This document shows, one piece after another, positions 1 through 9,155 of a DNA stretch of 64,000 nucleotides. Position 1 is the stretch's first letter. Every line of letters starts with the position of its first letter. Source of the stretch: Nannocystis punicea (GTDB lineage Bacteria; Myxococcota_A; Polyangia; Nannocystales; Nannocystaceae); NCBI RefSeq assembly GCF_026965555.1, contig NZ_CP114040.1, forward strand, positions 4,154,001-4,218,000, written 5' to 3'. The notes below the pieces were generated by a model. It saw only the letters and a program-made list of their open reading frames with translations. It was not told the origin of the DNA and ran no database searches. The position numbers were made by a program, and so were the translations under genes.

Positions 1-833
1 GCGAGACGCTCGAGTCGAACGGCTCGTCGTCGATGGCGGCGGTGTGCGGCGGCTGCCTGGCGATGATGGACGCCGGCGTGCCGATCAAGGCGCCGGTCGC
101 CGGCGTCGCCATGGGCCTGATGCAGGAGGGCGGCGAGATCGCCATCCTCTCCGACATCCTCGGCGACGAGGATCACCTCGGCGACATGGACTTCAAGGTG
201 ACCGGCACCAAGACCGGCATCACCGCGCTGCAGATGGACATCAAGATCGAGGGCCTGACCCGTCAGATCCTCGAGGCCGCGCTGGACCAGGCGCGCGAGA
301 GCCGGCTGCACATCCTCGGCAAGATGCTCGAGGTGCTGGCCGAGCCGCGCGCGGACATCAGCAAGCACGCGCCGCGCATCGTCACGATGCAGGTCAAGGT
401 CGACAAGATCCGCGAGGTCATCGGCCCCGGCGGCAAGACGATCCGCGCGATCATCGAGCAGACCGGCTGCGTCATCAACATCGAGGACTCGGGCCGGGTG
501 GCGATCGCCAGCAACGACATCGCCCAGATCGAGCGGGCCAAGCGGCTCATCGAGGGCCTCATCGCCGAGCCCGAGGTGGGCGCGACCTACCACGGGGTGG
601 TCAAGCGGATCGTCGACTTCGGCGCCTTCGTCGAGATCCTCCCGGGCACCGACGGCCTGGTCCACATCTCGGAGCTCGAGGACAAGCGCGTCGACCGCGT
701 GACCGACGTGGTCCAGGAGGGCGACGAGGTGGTCGTGAAGGTGATCAATGTCGATCCCACCGGCAAGATCCGCCTCAGCCGCCGCGCCGCCTTCGGAGTC
801 GACCCCTCCGAGGTCCAGAACCTGCGAGGGTGA
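1..833 (+). CDS. pnp: Polyribonucleotide nucleotidyltransferase (PNPase), 3' part
   Basis: PNPase degrades RNA 3' to 5' by phosphorolysis and takes part in mRNA turnover. The window opens inside the gene; the reading frame starts at base 3 and gives the last 276 residues. They begin with the second RNase PH core (ESNGSSSMAAVCGG), followed by the metal-binding stretch DILGDEDHLGDMDF. Next comes a KH domain with a GPGG loop near fragment residue 140, then an S1 domain with VDFGAFVEILPG and DGLVHISEL. The end is complete (TGA at 831-833), and dut starts five bases later, so the two are probably co-transcribed. The identification is essentially certain; only the N-terminal half is missing because of the window edge. 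Confidence 0.97.
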   Translation, partial: ETLESNGSSSMAAVCGGCLAMMDAGVPIKAPVAGVAMGLMQEGGEIAILSDILGDEDHLGDMDFKVTGTKTGITALQMDIKIEGLTRQILEAALDQARESRLHILGKMLEVLAEPRADISKHAPRIVTMQVKVDKIREVIGPGGKTIRAIIEQTGCVINIEDSGRVAIASNDIAQIERAKRLIEGLIAEPEVGATYHGVVKRIVDFGAFVEILPGTDGLVHISELEDKRVDRVTDVVQEGDEVVVKVINVDPTGKIRLSRRAAFGVDPSEVQNLRG

Positions 834-837
834 GGGA

Positions 838-1290
838 ATGTCGCACGTCCAGCCGACCTTGCTGGTCCGCAAGGTCCATGCCCGGGCCGAGCTGCCGCGC
901 CGGATGAGCGCAGAGGCGGCCGGGATGGACCTGGCGGCCTGTCTGCCGGACGGGCCCGTCGAACTGGCGCCCGGGGAACGCCGTTTAATTCCCACGGGCG
1001 TCGCCGTCGCTATCCCGAGCGGACACGAGGGTCAGGTGCGTCCGCGATCGGGGCTGGCCCTGCGGCACGGGCTCTCGATCGTGAACGCACCAGGTACAAT
1101 CGACGCCGACTATCGTGGGGAGCTCAAGGTCATCCTCGTCAATCTCGGGGCCGCGCCGTTCGTCGTCGCGCACGGCGAGCGGATCGCTCAGCTCGTGGTC
1201 GCCCCTGTCGTCTTCCCCGCGGTCGTCGAGGTCGAGGACCTCCCGACGGCCGCTCGTGGTGATGGTGGCTTCGGGAGCACCGGCGTCTAG
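838..1290 (+). CDS. dut: dUTP diphosphatase
   Basis: Hydrolyses dUTP to dUMP and pyrophosphate, keeping uracil out of DNA and supplying dUMP for thymidylate. The 150-residue length is normal for the homotrimeric family. All five motifs are visible: AAGMDLAA (1), RPRSGLALRHG (2), GTIDADYRGE with the catalytic Asp and the substrate-contacting Tyr (3), ERIAQLV (4) and the Gly-rich arm RGDGGFGSTGV at the C-terminus (5). The ATG at 838 is chosen because it follows the pnp stop by four bases and gives the usual N-terminus; the frame is open further upstream, inside pnp, which I disregard. A family-4 uracil-DNA glycosylase, a partner in uracil control, lies at 57634. Confidence 0.95.
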   Translation: MSHVQPTLLVRKVHARAELPRRMSAEAAGMDLAACLPDGPVELAPGERRLIPTGVAVAIPSGHEGQVRPRSGLALRHGLSIVNAPGTIDADYRGELKVILVNLGAAPFVVAHGERIAQLVVAPVVFPAVVEVEDLPTAARGDGGFGSTGV

Positions 1291-1305
1291 CCGCGGGAGC
1301 GTCTC

Positions 1306-2892
1306 ATGGATTTGAGCGCCGGCACTTCGTTCGAACAGCACACCACGCTGTGCGGCCGCTTCGAGCTCATGCGCGAGGAGCCGGCCAACACCGGCGTGCA
1401 GTTGTTCGGCCCCACGCTCGCGGTCCTCGACACCCAGACCGGCGAGCCCGCTCGCGCCTGTGTCCTCGACGCCGCGCTGTTGCCCACGCCCGAGGCCCGC
1501 GCCGCGTTCGTGCGCGAGCTCGGCGAGCTCGGCGAGCTGCAGGACTCGGCGCTCGTGCCCCAGGTCTTCGTCGGCCAGGACGGCGAGCGCGTGGTCGTCT
1601 GTTACGACCCGCTGCAGGGCGCCTTCGCGTTGCGCGACATGGACGACGGCCCGCGCTCGTCGGACCTCGCCAACGAGCTACTGCGGCTCGCGCGGCAGCT
1701 GGCGCGCGCCCTCGCGACCTTGCACGACCGCGGCCGCGTCCACGGCATGCTCGCCGGCGAGGCGGTGTTCGTCGGCCCACGCGGCCCCGCGGCGTTCCAG
1801 CACGGGTTCGCCCCGCTGTGCGCCCGCGCCGAGCTCGAGCGGCGGTGGAGCTCCATCGATCAGGCGCTGCTGGCCCCCGAGGTGCTGGCGGGCGGCGGCT
1901 TCACGCCGGCGTCCGACACCTACGCGTGGGGCGTGGCGCTGATGGAGTTCGCCTCCGGTCTGCGCGGCGCCGCGGCCCTCCGCGCCGCCGAGCCGCCGGG
2001 GCTGCAAGCCGGCCTGTGGGCGCTGATCGGCGCCAGCCTGGCCAGCGATCCGGCAGCGCGTCCGCAAGGCGGCGCCGAGCTGGTGCGTCGCCTCGAGGCG
2101 CTCGCGCTGGCCGGCACCGCCGAGGCCGCGCCCGAGCCAATCATCGACCTCACGCCGAGTTCGCCGCCGCCGCCGCCGCCGCGGGCCGCCAAGCCTGCCG
2201 GCGAGGTCTCGGCGCCGTCGATCGCGGTGCCGCCGGTGCCGCCGGCGGCTGTCGTTCCGCCTGTCCTCGAGACCCTGTCCGTTCCGACAGGTACTTCGGT
2301 TCCTGGCGTCTCGAACAGAGAGCCGCCGAAGGTCACCGCCTCGGCGCCGGTCGAGCAGCCGGTGATGGGCCTCGAGGATCTGCTGTTCGGCGAGGGATCG
2401 ATCCGCCCCAACAGCGTGGCGGCGCTGCGCTCGAGCTCGATCCCCTCGGGCACCTTCGCGGCCGTCAGCGCGGGCGGCTTCGCCAACCCGCAGGACGCCT
2501 CGGGTCGCTCGAACAGCGGCCTGCGCCGCGTCCACGTCCTCACCGAGGACAGCATCGTCCGCCGCGGCTCGCCGTCGCGGCCCGACATCGTCATCGAGCC
2601 GAGCAGCGGCGACTCCATGCCGGCGGCGGCCCGCTCCGACGTGCGCGAGGTCGAGGCGCCGGTGGCCCCGGTGCCGGCTCCGGCGCAACCGGTGAGCGCG
2701 CCGCCCGTCGAGACGAAGCCGTTGCTGGCGGAGCCGAGGCCGCTGCTCGCGGAGCCGAAGGCGCCGTCGGCTTCCTCGTCGCTCGTCTCGCGCCCGCCGG
2801 AGGTGCCCGCGCCGCGCCGGACCGACACCGGCTTCTGGCTGGTGATCGCCGCGCTGCTGGTCGCGGTGGTGCTGGCGTGGGCGTTCACCTGA
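1306..2892 (+). CDS. Protein kinase-like protein (probable pseudokinase) with C-terminal membrane anchor
   Basis: The first 270 residues have the layout of a bacterial Ser/Thr protein kinase: an N-lobe, a C-lobe with LLAPEVL as the APE motif, then SDTYAWGVALMEF, matching the usual SDVYSLGVVLYEL segment. The catalytic positions are gone: where HRDLKPEN is expected the protein reads HDRGRVHGMLAGEAV, and no DFG is visible. It is therefore probably a pseudokinase or scaffold. Residues about 275-505 are a Pro/Ala/Ser-rich linker that contains one copy of the dispersed dyad. A single membrane helix (FWLVIAALLVAVVLAW) ends the protein, so the kinase-like domain should face the cytoplasm. It begins 15 bases after dut. 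The kinase fold is inferred from motifs; partners are unknown. Confidence 0.7.
   Translation: MDLSAGTSFEQHTTLCGRFELMREEPANTGVQLFGPTLAVLDTQTGEPARACVLDAALLPTPEARAAFVRELGELGELQDSALVPQVFVGQDGERVVVCYDPLQGAFALRDMDDGPRSSDLANELLRLARQLARALATLHDRGRVHGMLAGEAVFVGPRGPAAFQHGFAPLCARAELERRWSSIDQALLAPEVLAGGGFTPASDTYAWGVALMEFASGLRGAAALRAAEPPGLQAGLWALIGASLASDPAARPQGGAELVRRLEALALAGTAEAAPEPIIDLTPSSPPPPPPRAAKPAGEVSAPSIAVPPVPPAAVVPPVLETLSVPTGTSVPGVSNREPPKVTASAPVEQPVMGLEDLLFGEGSIRPNSVAALRSSSIPSGTFAAVSAGGFANPQDASGRSNSGLRRVHVLTEDSIVRRGSPSRPDIVIEPSSGDSMPAAARSDVREVEAPVAPVPAPAQPVSAPPVETKPLLAEPRPLLAEPKAPSASSSLVSRPPEVPAPRRTDTGFWLVIAALLVAVVLAWAFT
2274..2291. repeat. Dispersed dyad copy (CCTGTC/GACAGG)
   Basis: Perfect 6-bp arms CCTGTC and GACAGG with a six-base spacer, inside the Pro-rich linker of the pseudokinase gene. 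It is in frame and encodes part of SVPTGTSVPG, using codons (ACA, GGT) that are rare in the neighbourhood. Confidence 0.55.
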
Positions 2893-2920
2893 GCGCGCCC
2901 CCCGCGCGGCGCGGTCCGGG

Positions 2921-2926
2921 TATGGT
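2921..2926 (+). promoter_or_regulatory. Candidate -10 box of purC (TATGGT)
   Basis: TATGGT ends nine bases before the purC ATG. No Shine-Dalgarno sequence lies between, and no good -35 is visible 17 bases upstream. It fits the TANNNT pattern seen before several first genes here, suggesting a transcript that starts at or close to the start codon. Confidence 0.35.
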
Positions 2927-2935
2927 CCGCGCCGC

Positions 2936-3928
2936 ATGGCGGTCACCGACACCGAGTCCCCCGAGATGCGGCGCGCGCTGGCGCCGGGCGGCACCCTCGA
3001 CGCGCTGCCGGACGACTTCGACGTCCTCGGCGCGCGCTACAGCGGCAAGGTCCGCGAGAACTTCACGCGCGGCGGCGAGCGACTGATCCTCGTCACCGAC
3101 CGCGTCAGCGCCTTCGACGTCGTGCTCGGCACCATCCCGTTCAAGGGCCAGGTGCTCAACGGCCTCGCGCGCTTCTGGTTCGACGCCACCGCCGGCATCT
3201 TCCCCAATCACATGCTCGGCGTACCTGACCCTCAGGCCATGCGCGCCGTCGAGTGCGCCCCGATCCCGGTCGAGTTCGTGGTCCGCGGCTACCTCACCGG
3301 CGTCAGCGACACCAGCATCGCTCGCGCCTACGAGCGCGGCGAGCGGACCTTCTGCGGCCACGCCTTGCCCGACGGCCTGCGCCGCCACGAGAAGCTGCCC
3401 CGCAGCCTGCTGACGCCGTCGACCAAGGCGCCGAAGGGCGAGCACGACATCAGCGTCAGCCGCGACTGGCTGGTCGAGCGCGGCCTCATCGACCGCGAGC
3501 GCTACGACGTGCTCGAGCGCCGCTGCCTCGCGCTGTTCGAGGCGGGGCAGAAGATCGCCGCCGAGCGCGGCCTCATCCTCGTCGACACCAAGTACGAGCT
3601 CGGCGTGCGGCCCGACGGCGAGGTCGTGCTGATCGACGAGATCCACACGCCCGACAGCTCGCGCTACTGGTACGCCGACAGCTACGCCGAGGCGATGGCG
3701 CGCGGCGAAGATCCGCGCAGCCTCGACAAGGAGTACCTGCGGCGCTGGCTGGTCTCGCAGGGCTTCCGCGGCGAGGGGCGGCCTCCGGTCCTGCCCGACG
3801 AGATCCGCGCCGAGGCGGCGCGGCGTTACATCGAGGTCCACGAGCTCATCACCGGCCGTCGCTTCGAGCCGGACACCGAGCCGCCGGTCGCGCGGCTGCG
3901 GCGAAACCTCGGCCTGCCGCAGCGCTAG
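2936..3928 (+). CDS. purC: Phosphoribosylaminoimidazole-succinocarboxamide synthase (SAICAR synthetase)
   Basis: Ligates aspartate to CAIR in an ATP-dependent step of purine synthesis. At 330 residues it belongs to the longer, yeast-like form of the family rather than the 240-residue E. coli form. Recognisable segments: YSGKVRENF near residue 37 (nucleotide-binding start), LVTDRVSAFDVVLGTIPFKG, PIPVEFVVRGYLTG, PSTKAPKGEHD, and LVDTKYELG followed by VLIDEIHTPDSSRYW. The ATG at 2936 is the only reasonable start. purF lies 600 bases downstream, with a small membrane protein between them, so two purine genes sit close together. Confidence 0.96.
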   Translation: MAVTDTESPEMRRALAPGGTLDALPDDFDVLGARYSGKVRENFTRGGERLILVTDRVSAFDVVLGTIPFKGQVLNGLARFWFDATAGIFPNHMLGVPDPQAMRAVECAPIPVEFVVRGYLTGVSDTSIARAYERGERTFCGHALPDGLRRHEKLPRSLLTPSTKAPKGEHDISVSRDWLVERGLIDRERYDVLERRCLALFEAGQKIAAERGLILVDTKYELGVRPDGEVVLIDEIHTPDSSRYWYADSYAEAMARGEDPRSLDKEYLRRWLVSQGFRGEGRPPVLPDEIRAEAARRYIEVHELITGRRFEPDTEPPVARLRRNLGLPQR

Positions 3929-4085
3929 GTCCGCGGTCGGGTCCAGTCGAGCTCGCGGCGAAAGCCGACGGGCTGGCGAGCGAGGAGGGGAGCCGAACAC
4001 GGGACCGACGAGCGACGGCCCGCTCGTACTGCCCGGTCCCTGCGCTGGCTTGCAAACGGCGCGCGGGCGGGTCACGCTGGCGGCG

Positions 4086-4451
4086 ATGACGTCGCTCGTC
4101 GCCTCCTGCCTCGCGTTCACCTTCGGCCTGATCGTCTGCTCGGCGCTCCTGCCGGGAATGATGGTGCGAGACCTGTGGAGCGCCTTCAAGGCCGCCGTGA
4201 TCTGCGGCCTGCTCAGCGCCGTGCTCGGCAAGCTGCTGTTCTTCCTGCTGTCGCTGGTGTTCTTCTTCCCGATCCTGATCAGCGGTCCGCTGGGCGCCTT
4301 CCTGGTCCAGGCGTTCGTCAACGCGATCCTGCTCGTCATCACCGAGAACCTCGTCGACGGGGTGCGGTTCGTCCGCTGGCGCACGGCGCTGTGGGCGGCG
4401 ATCGGACTCACGTTGTTGCAGATGTTGGTCACGCGGGCCGTCGCCGGTTAG
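4086..4451 (+). CDS. Small four-helix membrane protein (holin-like/DUF superfamily type)
   Basis: A 121-residue, very hydrophobic protein with four predicted membrane segments, at about residues 5-25, 33-60, 64-85 and 95-115. The pattern resembles the 4-TM integral membrane proteins grouped near the phage holin 4 superfamily; many bacteria carry one with no phage nearby. I cannot name a function, and nothing else here looks like phage. The ATG at 4086 gives a protein starting directly with the first helix; a TTG at 4050 in the same frame would add 12 charged residues and cannot be excluded. The gene stands alone between purC and purF. Confidence 0.6.
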   Translation: MTSLVASCLAFTFGLIVCSALLPGMMVRDLWSAFKAAVICGLLSAVLGKLLFFLLSLVFFFPILISGPLGAFLVQAFVNAILLVITENLVDGVRFVRWRTALWAAIGLTLLQMLVTRAVAG

Positions 4452-4522
4452 CGAGCACCTGTCCGCGCGTCGGCTCACGGTCTCGGCGCTGCCGCCGCCC
4501 GGCCCCGTTGCGCGCCGGCTGC

Positions 4523-4528
4523 TAGGCT
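4523..4528 (+). promoter_or_regulatory. Candidate -10 box of purF (TAGGCT)
   Basis: TAGGCT ends nine bases before the purF start codon and there is no Shine-Dalgarno sequence. The same hexamer precedes rarA at nearly the same distance (29476-29481). Confidence 0.35.
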
Positions 4529-4537
4529 TCGCGCGCC

Positions 4538-5926
<1,389 letters not shown>

Positions 5927-5939
5927 GCCCTGGAACGCC

Positions 5940-7089
5940 ATGAACGACGCCACCAGCATCCTCCCCGAGCACAACAAGGTCACCGAGCAGCTCGCCCGCC
6001 TGGCGCACCGCCTGAACGAGCTGCGGAGGCATCTTTGACTACGACGGCAAACGCGAGAAGTTGGAGGAGCTGGACGCGCAGACCGCCGACCCGGCGTTCT
6101 GGGGCAACGCTGATCGCGCCCAGGACGTGCTGCGCGAGCAGTCGACGCTGAAGAAGGTCATCGCCGACCTCGACGAGGCCAAGACCCGCTACGACGACGC
6201 GCAGACGCTGTACGAGCTCGGCCGTGAAGAGGGCGACGACGCCAGCATCCGCGACGCCTGGTCGGCGCTCGAGTCGCTCGACGCGCGCGTCGGCAAGATG
6301 GAGTTCCGCCGCATGTTGTCGGGTCCACACGACGACAAGGGCGCGCTCGTCACCATCAACGCCGGCGCCGGCGGGGTCGACAGCCAGGACTGGGCGCAGA
6401 TCCTCATGCGCATGTACATGCGCTGGGGCGAGCGCCACGGCTTCAAGGTCGAGGTGCTCGACGTCCAGGACGCCGAGCAGGCCGGCATCCGCAGCGCCGA
6501 GCTCGCGATCAACGGCGAGTTCGCCTACGGCTACCTGCGCTCGGAGATCGGCGTGCACCGGCTGGTCCGGATCTCGCCGTTCGACGCCAACGCGCGCCGG
6601 CAGACCAGCTTCGCCAGCGTGATGGCGCTGCCCGACCTCGGCGAGGACGAGATCGACATCGAGGTCAACGAGGCAGACCTCGAGGTCGACACCTTCCGCT
6701 CGAGCGGCGCCGGCGGTCAGCACGTCAACAAGACCGACTCGGCGGTGCGCCTGCGCCACTTGCCGACCGGCATCGTCGTCGCTTGCCAGGTCGAGCGCTC
6801 GCAGCACAAGAACAAGGCCACGGCGATGCGCATGCTCAAGGCCAAGCTGTGGGACCTCGAGCAGCAGCGCCGCGAGGCCGAGCGCGAGAGCCTGCAGGGC
6901 GAGCGCAAGAAGATCGAGTGGGGCAGCCAGATCCGCTCGTACGTGCTGCAGCCGTACCAGCAGGTCAACGACCACCGCACCGAGCTCAAGAGCTCCGCGG
7001 TGCACGGCGTCCTCGACGGCGACCTCGACGAGTTCATCGAGGCCTACCTCCTGCAACAGTCGCAGTCGTCCGCGGAATCGCCGTCGTGA
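5940..7089 (+). CDS. prfB: Peptide chain release factor 2, programmed +1 frameshift
   Basis: RF2 releases peptides at UGA and UAA. Translation starts at ATG 5940; after 32 codons the frame meets an in-frame TGA at 6036-6038, and the protein continues in the +1 frame from 6037 (DYDGKREKLEELDAQ...). The joined product is 382 residues. The anticodon-like tripeptide SPF (VRISPFDANARR) and the catalytic GGQ (SSGAGGQHVNKTDSAVRLRH) are both present. A conceptual start at TTG 6061 would remove the conserved N-terminal helix, so I reject it. The 3' end overlaps the GTG of the next gene by four bases (GTGA), suggesting translational coupling to the Lol operon. Confidence 0.95.
6026..6039 (+). promoter_or_regulatory. 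RF2 programmed frameshift site
   Basis: GGAGG (internal Shine-Dalgarno-like), three bases, then CTT TGA C. This has the same layout as the E. coli prfB site: the slip is on CTT, the stop is UGA in poor context, and spacing is three bases. It makes RF2 synthesis depend on RF2 shortage. Confidence 0.92.
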
Positions 7090-9155
7090 TCCGACCCCGT
7101 CCTGCCGCGTCGTCCCGCTCGGAGGCTCCGCCGAGCCTCCACTGGCAGATCGCGTGGCGGCACCTGCGAGCGGGCGATCGCCCGCCGTCGTGGGCGTGGC
7201 CGGCCGTCGGCCTCGCCCTCTACTTGCTCGTGGTCGGCGGCGGCTTCGTGCTCTACGCGCTCTACGGCTTCTCGCCGGTCGAGGCGGGCCTGCCCGAGCG
7301 GGTCGCCCTCGACTCGAGCCTCGTCGGCCTCGGCTTCGACCCGACGGCCGACCTGCCGCCGCCAGCCCAGGCCTACTTCGGCGTCCTCGGCGCGATCACC
7401 TTGCTGCTCGGCGCGGGCCTGTTGCTCGGCGCCGTGCTGTCGCTGGTGTTCACGCTGCTCGCCACGGTGATCACCGTCAGCGTCATGCTCGGCTGCATGG
7501 CGCTGGTCGTCGTGCTCAGCCTGATGACCGGGCTCGAGCTCGAGCTGCGCGACAAGATCCTCGGCCAGCGCGCGCACATCCGCGTGGCGGCGGCCGACGG
7601 GCGGCCGTTCGCCGACTACCGCGACCTCGCCAAGGCCATCGCCGACAAGCCGGGGATCCTCGGCGCCAGCCCTTACCTTCAGGGCGAGGTCATGGTCCGC
7701 AGCGGCTTCCAGCGCCAGGGCGGGATCCTCCTCGGCATCGACCCCGAGCTGCACCGCAGCGTGTCGAACCTGCCCGACATCCTGCGCGAGGGCGACTACG
7801 AGTTCCTGTCGCACCCGGAGAAGATCCCGGAGTCCGAGTTCGGCTTCGAGATCACGCCGGTCGAGCCGCCGCCCGCGCAGGGCGAGGTCGACGAGGCGAA
7901 GGGAGGGCAGGGCGCCACGGCCCTGCCTCTTCCGACAGGTGCCGAAGGACATGTCCCGGAGGACAAGCCGCAGCTCGTCGACGACGACCCGGACAAGGGC
8001 TGGGAGGATCCGGAGGTCGAGATCCCGGCGCTGCGCAAGAAAGGCGCGCTGCCGCCGGCCAAGCCCGAGCCCGCGGCGAGCAAGCCCGAGGCCGTGAAGC
8101 CAACGGCGACCAAGTCCCTCGGCGTGCCGACCTCGCCGGCCGCGGCGATCCCGACCATCCCGCGCAGCCCGTTCGGCATCGTCCCGGCGGGTGAAGAGGA
8201 CGAGGGCTGGGAAGATCCGGAGGTCGAGATCGGCAAGCTGCGCGCCTCCGGCAAGCTGCCGGCGGCGGCGCCGCCGAGCGAGAGCCCGACCGAGCCCGCG
8301 CCCGAGCCCGAGCCCGAGCTCGAGGAGCCGGCGGCGAAGACCGCGGTGGTCGACGGCCTTTTGATCGGCAGCGAGAAGGCCAAGGAGCTGGCGGCGCGCA
8401 CCGGCGATCAGGTCCAGCTGATCACGCCGATCGGCCGCATGACCCCGGCCGGCCGGATCCCCGGCGTCATGGCCGTGCGGATCGCCGGGGTGTTCGACGC
8501 CGACCACTACGACTACGACCGCTGGCTGGTGTACGCCTCGCTCCCGGTGGCGCAGGCGTTCCTCCGCGCCGGCGACCGCGTCACCGGCCTCGAGGTCAAG
8601 GTCGACGACCTCGAGCAGCTCGACGTCCGCCGCCAGGAGGTGCAGGACGCCGTCGACGCGGCCGGCCGCGACGACCTCATCGTCCAGGACTGGCAGGAGC
8701 TGAACCGCAGCCTGTTCTCGGCGATGGCGCTGGAGAAGATCGCGGTGTTCGTCGCGCTGCTGTGCGTGATCCTGGTCGCCTCGTTCGGCATCCTCGGCTC
8801 CAACTTGATGAGCGTGATCGAGAAGTCGAAGGAGATCGCGATCCTCAAGACGATGGGCTGCACCGACACGCTCATCCAGCGGATCTTCATCTCCGAGGGC
8901 CTGTGCCTCGGGATCCTCGGCGGCCTGCTCGGCATCGCCACCGGCATCGGCCTGTGCGGCCTGCTCGATCGCTTCGGCCTGCCGCTCAGCGGCTCGCTGC
9001 AGAGCTTCGAGCAGCTGCCGGTCGCGATCGACGCCTTCGAGGTCGTCCTCGTCGGCGTGTCGTCGCTCGTCATCGTCTGGCTGTCGAGCCTCTACCCGGC
9101 GCGGATCGCCTCGCGCATGCGCCCGGTCGACGCCCTGCGACAGGCGGAGCGATGA
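7086..9155 (+). CDS. LolC/LolE-type lipoprotein-release ABC permease with extended periplasmic loop
   Basis: Membrane subunit of a LolCDE-like exporter that extracts lipoproteins from the inner membrane. The 689-residue protein has an extra N-terminal membrane helix (about 33-57), a second hydrophobic block (about 98-150), a MacB-like periplasmic domain (LRDKILGQRAHIRV onward), and a C-terminal FtsX domain with three helices (VALLCVILVASFGILGSNL, EIAILKTMG). E. coli LolC/E are about 400 residues; most of the excess is an acidic, Pro/Ala-rich insert at about 260-415 that contains two copies of GWEDPEVEI plus a basic, Lys/Leu-rich continuation. The insert also carries two dispersed-dyad copies. 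The GTG start overlaps the prfB stop. Family assignment is firm; LolC versus LolE cannot be decided. Confidence 0.88.
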   Translation: MIRPRPAASSRSEAPPSLHWQIAWRHLRAGDRPPSWAWPAVGLALYLLVVGGGFVLYALYGFSPVEAGLPERVALDSSLVGLGFDPTADLPPPAQAYFGVLGAITLLLGAGLLLGAVLSLVFTLLATVITVSVMLGCMALVVVLSLMTGLELELRDKILGQRAHIRVAAADGRPFADYRDLAKAIADKPGILGASPYLQGEVMVRSGFQRQGGILLGIDPELHRSVSNLPDILREGDYEFLSHPEKIPESEFGFEITPVEPPPAQGEVDEAKGGQGATALPLPTGAEGHVPEDKPQLVDDDPDKGWEDPEVEIPALRKKGALPPAKPEPAASKPEAVKPTATKSLGVPTSPAAAIPTIPRSPFGIVPAGEEDEGWEDPEVEIGKLRASGKLPAAAPPSESPTEPAPEPEPELEEPAAKTAVVDGLLIGSEKAKELAARTGDQVQLITPIGRMTPAGRIPGVMAVRIAGVFDADHYDYDRWLVYASLPVAQAFLRAGDRVTGLEVKVDDLEQLDVRRQEVQDAVDAAGRDDLIVQDWQELNRSLFSAMALEKIAVFVALLCVILVASFGILGSNLMSVIEKSKEIAILKTMGCTDTLIQRIFISEGLCLGILGGLLGIATGIGLCGLLDRFGLPLSGSLQSFEQLPVAIDAFEVVLVGVSSLVIVWLSSLYPARIASRMRPVDALRQAER
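7947..7965. repeat. Dispersed dyad copy (GGACATGTCC-cgga-GGACA)
   Basis: Exact TGTCC-N4-GGACA (7952-7965) preceded by a half-site, with a further GACAGGT half-site at 7934-7940. It lies in the acidic insert of the first Lol permease and encodes GHVPEDK. Confidence 0.6.

Noticed and set aside
3223..3236. CCTGA-ccc-TCAGG dyad in purC
   Set aside because: It resembles the dispersed dyad and uses uncommon CCT codons, but the arms are short and the core differs; I left it out as borderline.
6061..7089. prfB starting at TTG 6061
   Set aside because: The conserved N-terminus and a classical frameshift site lie upstream.
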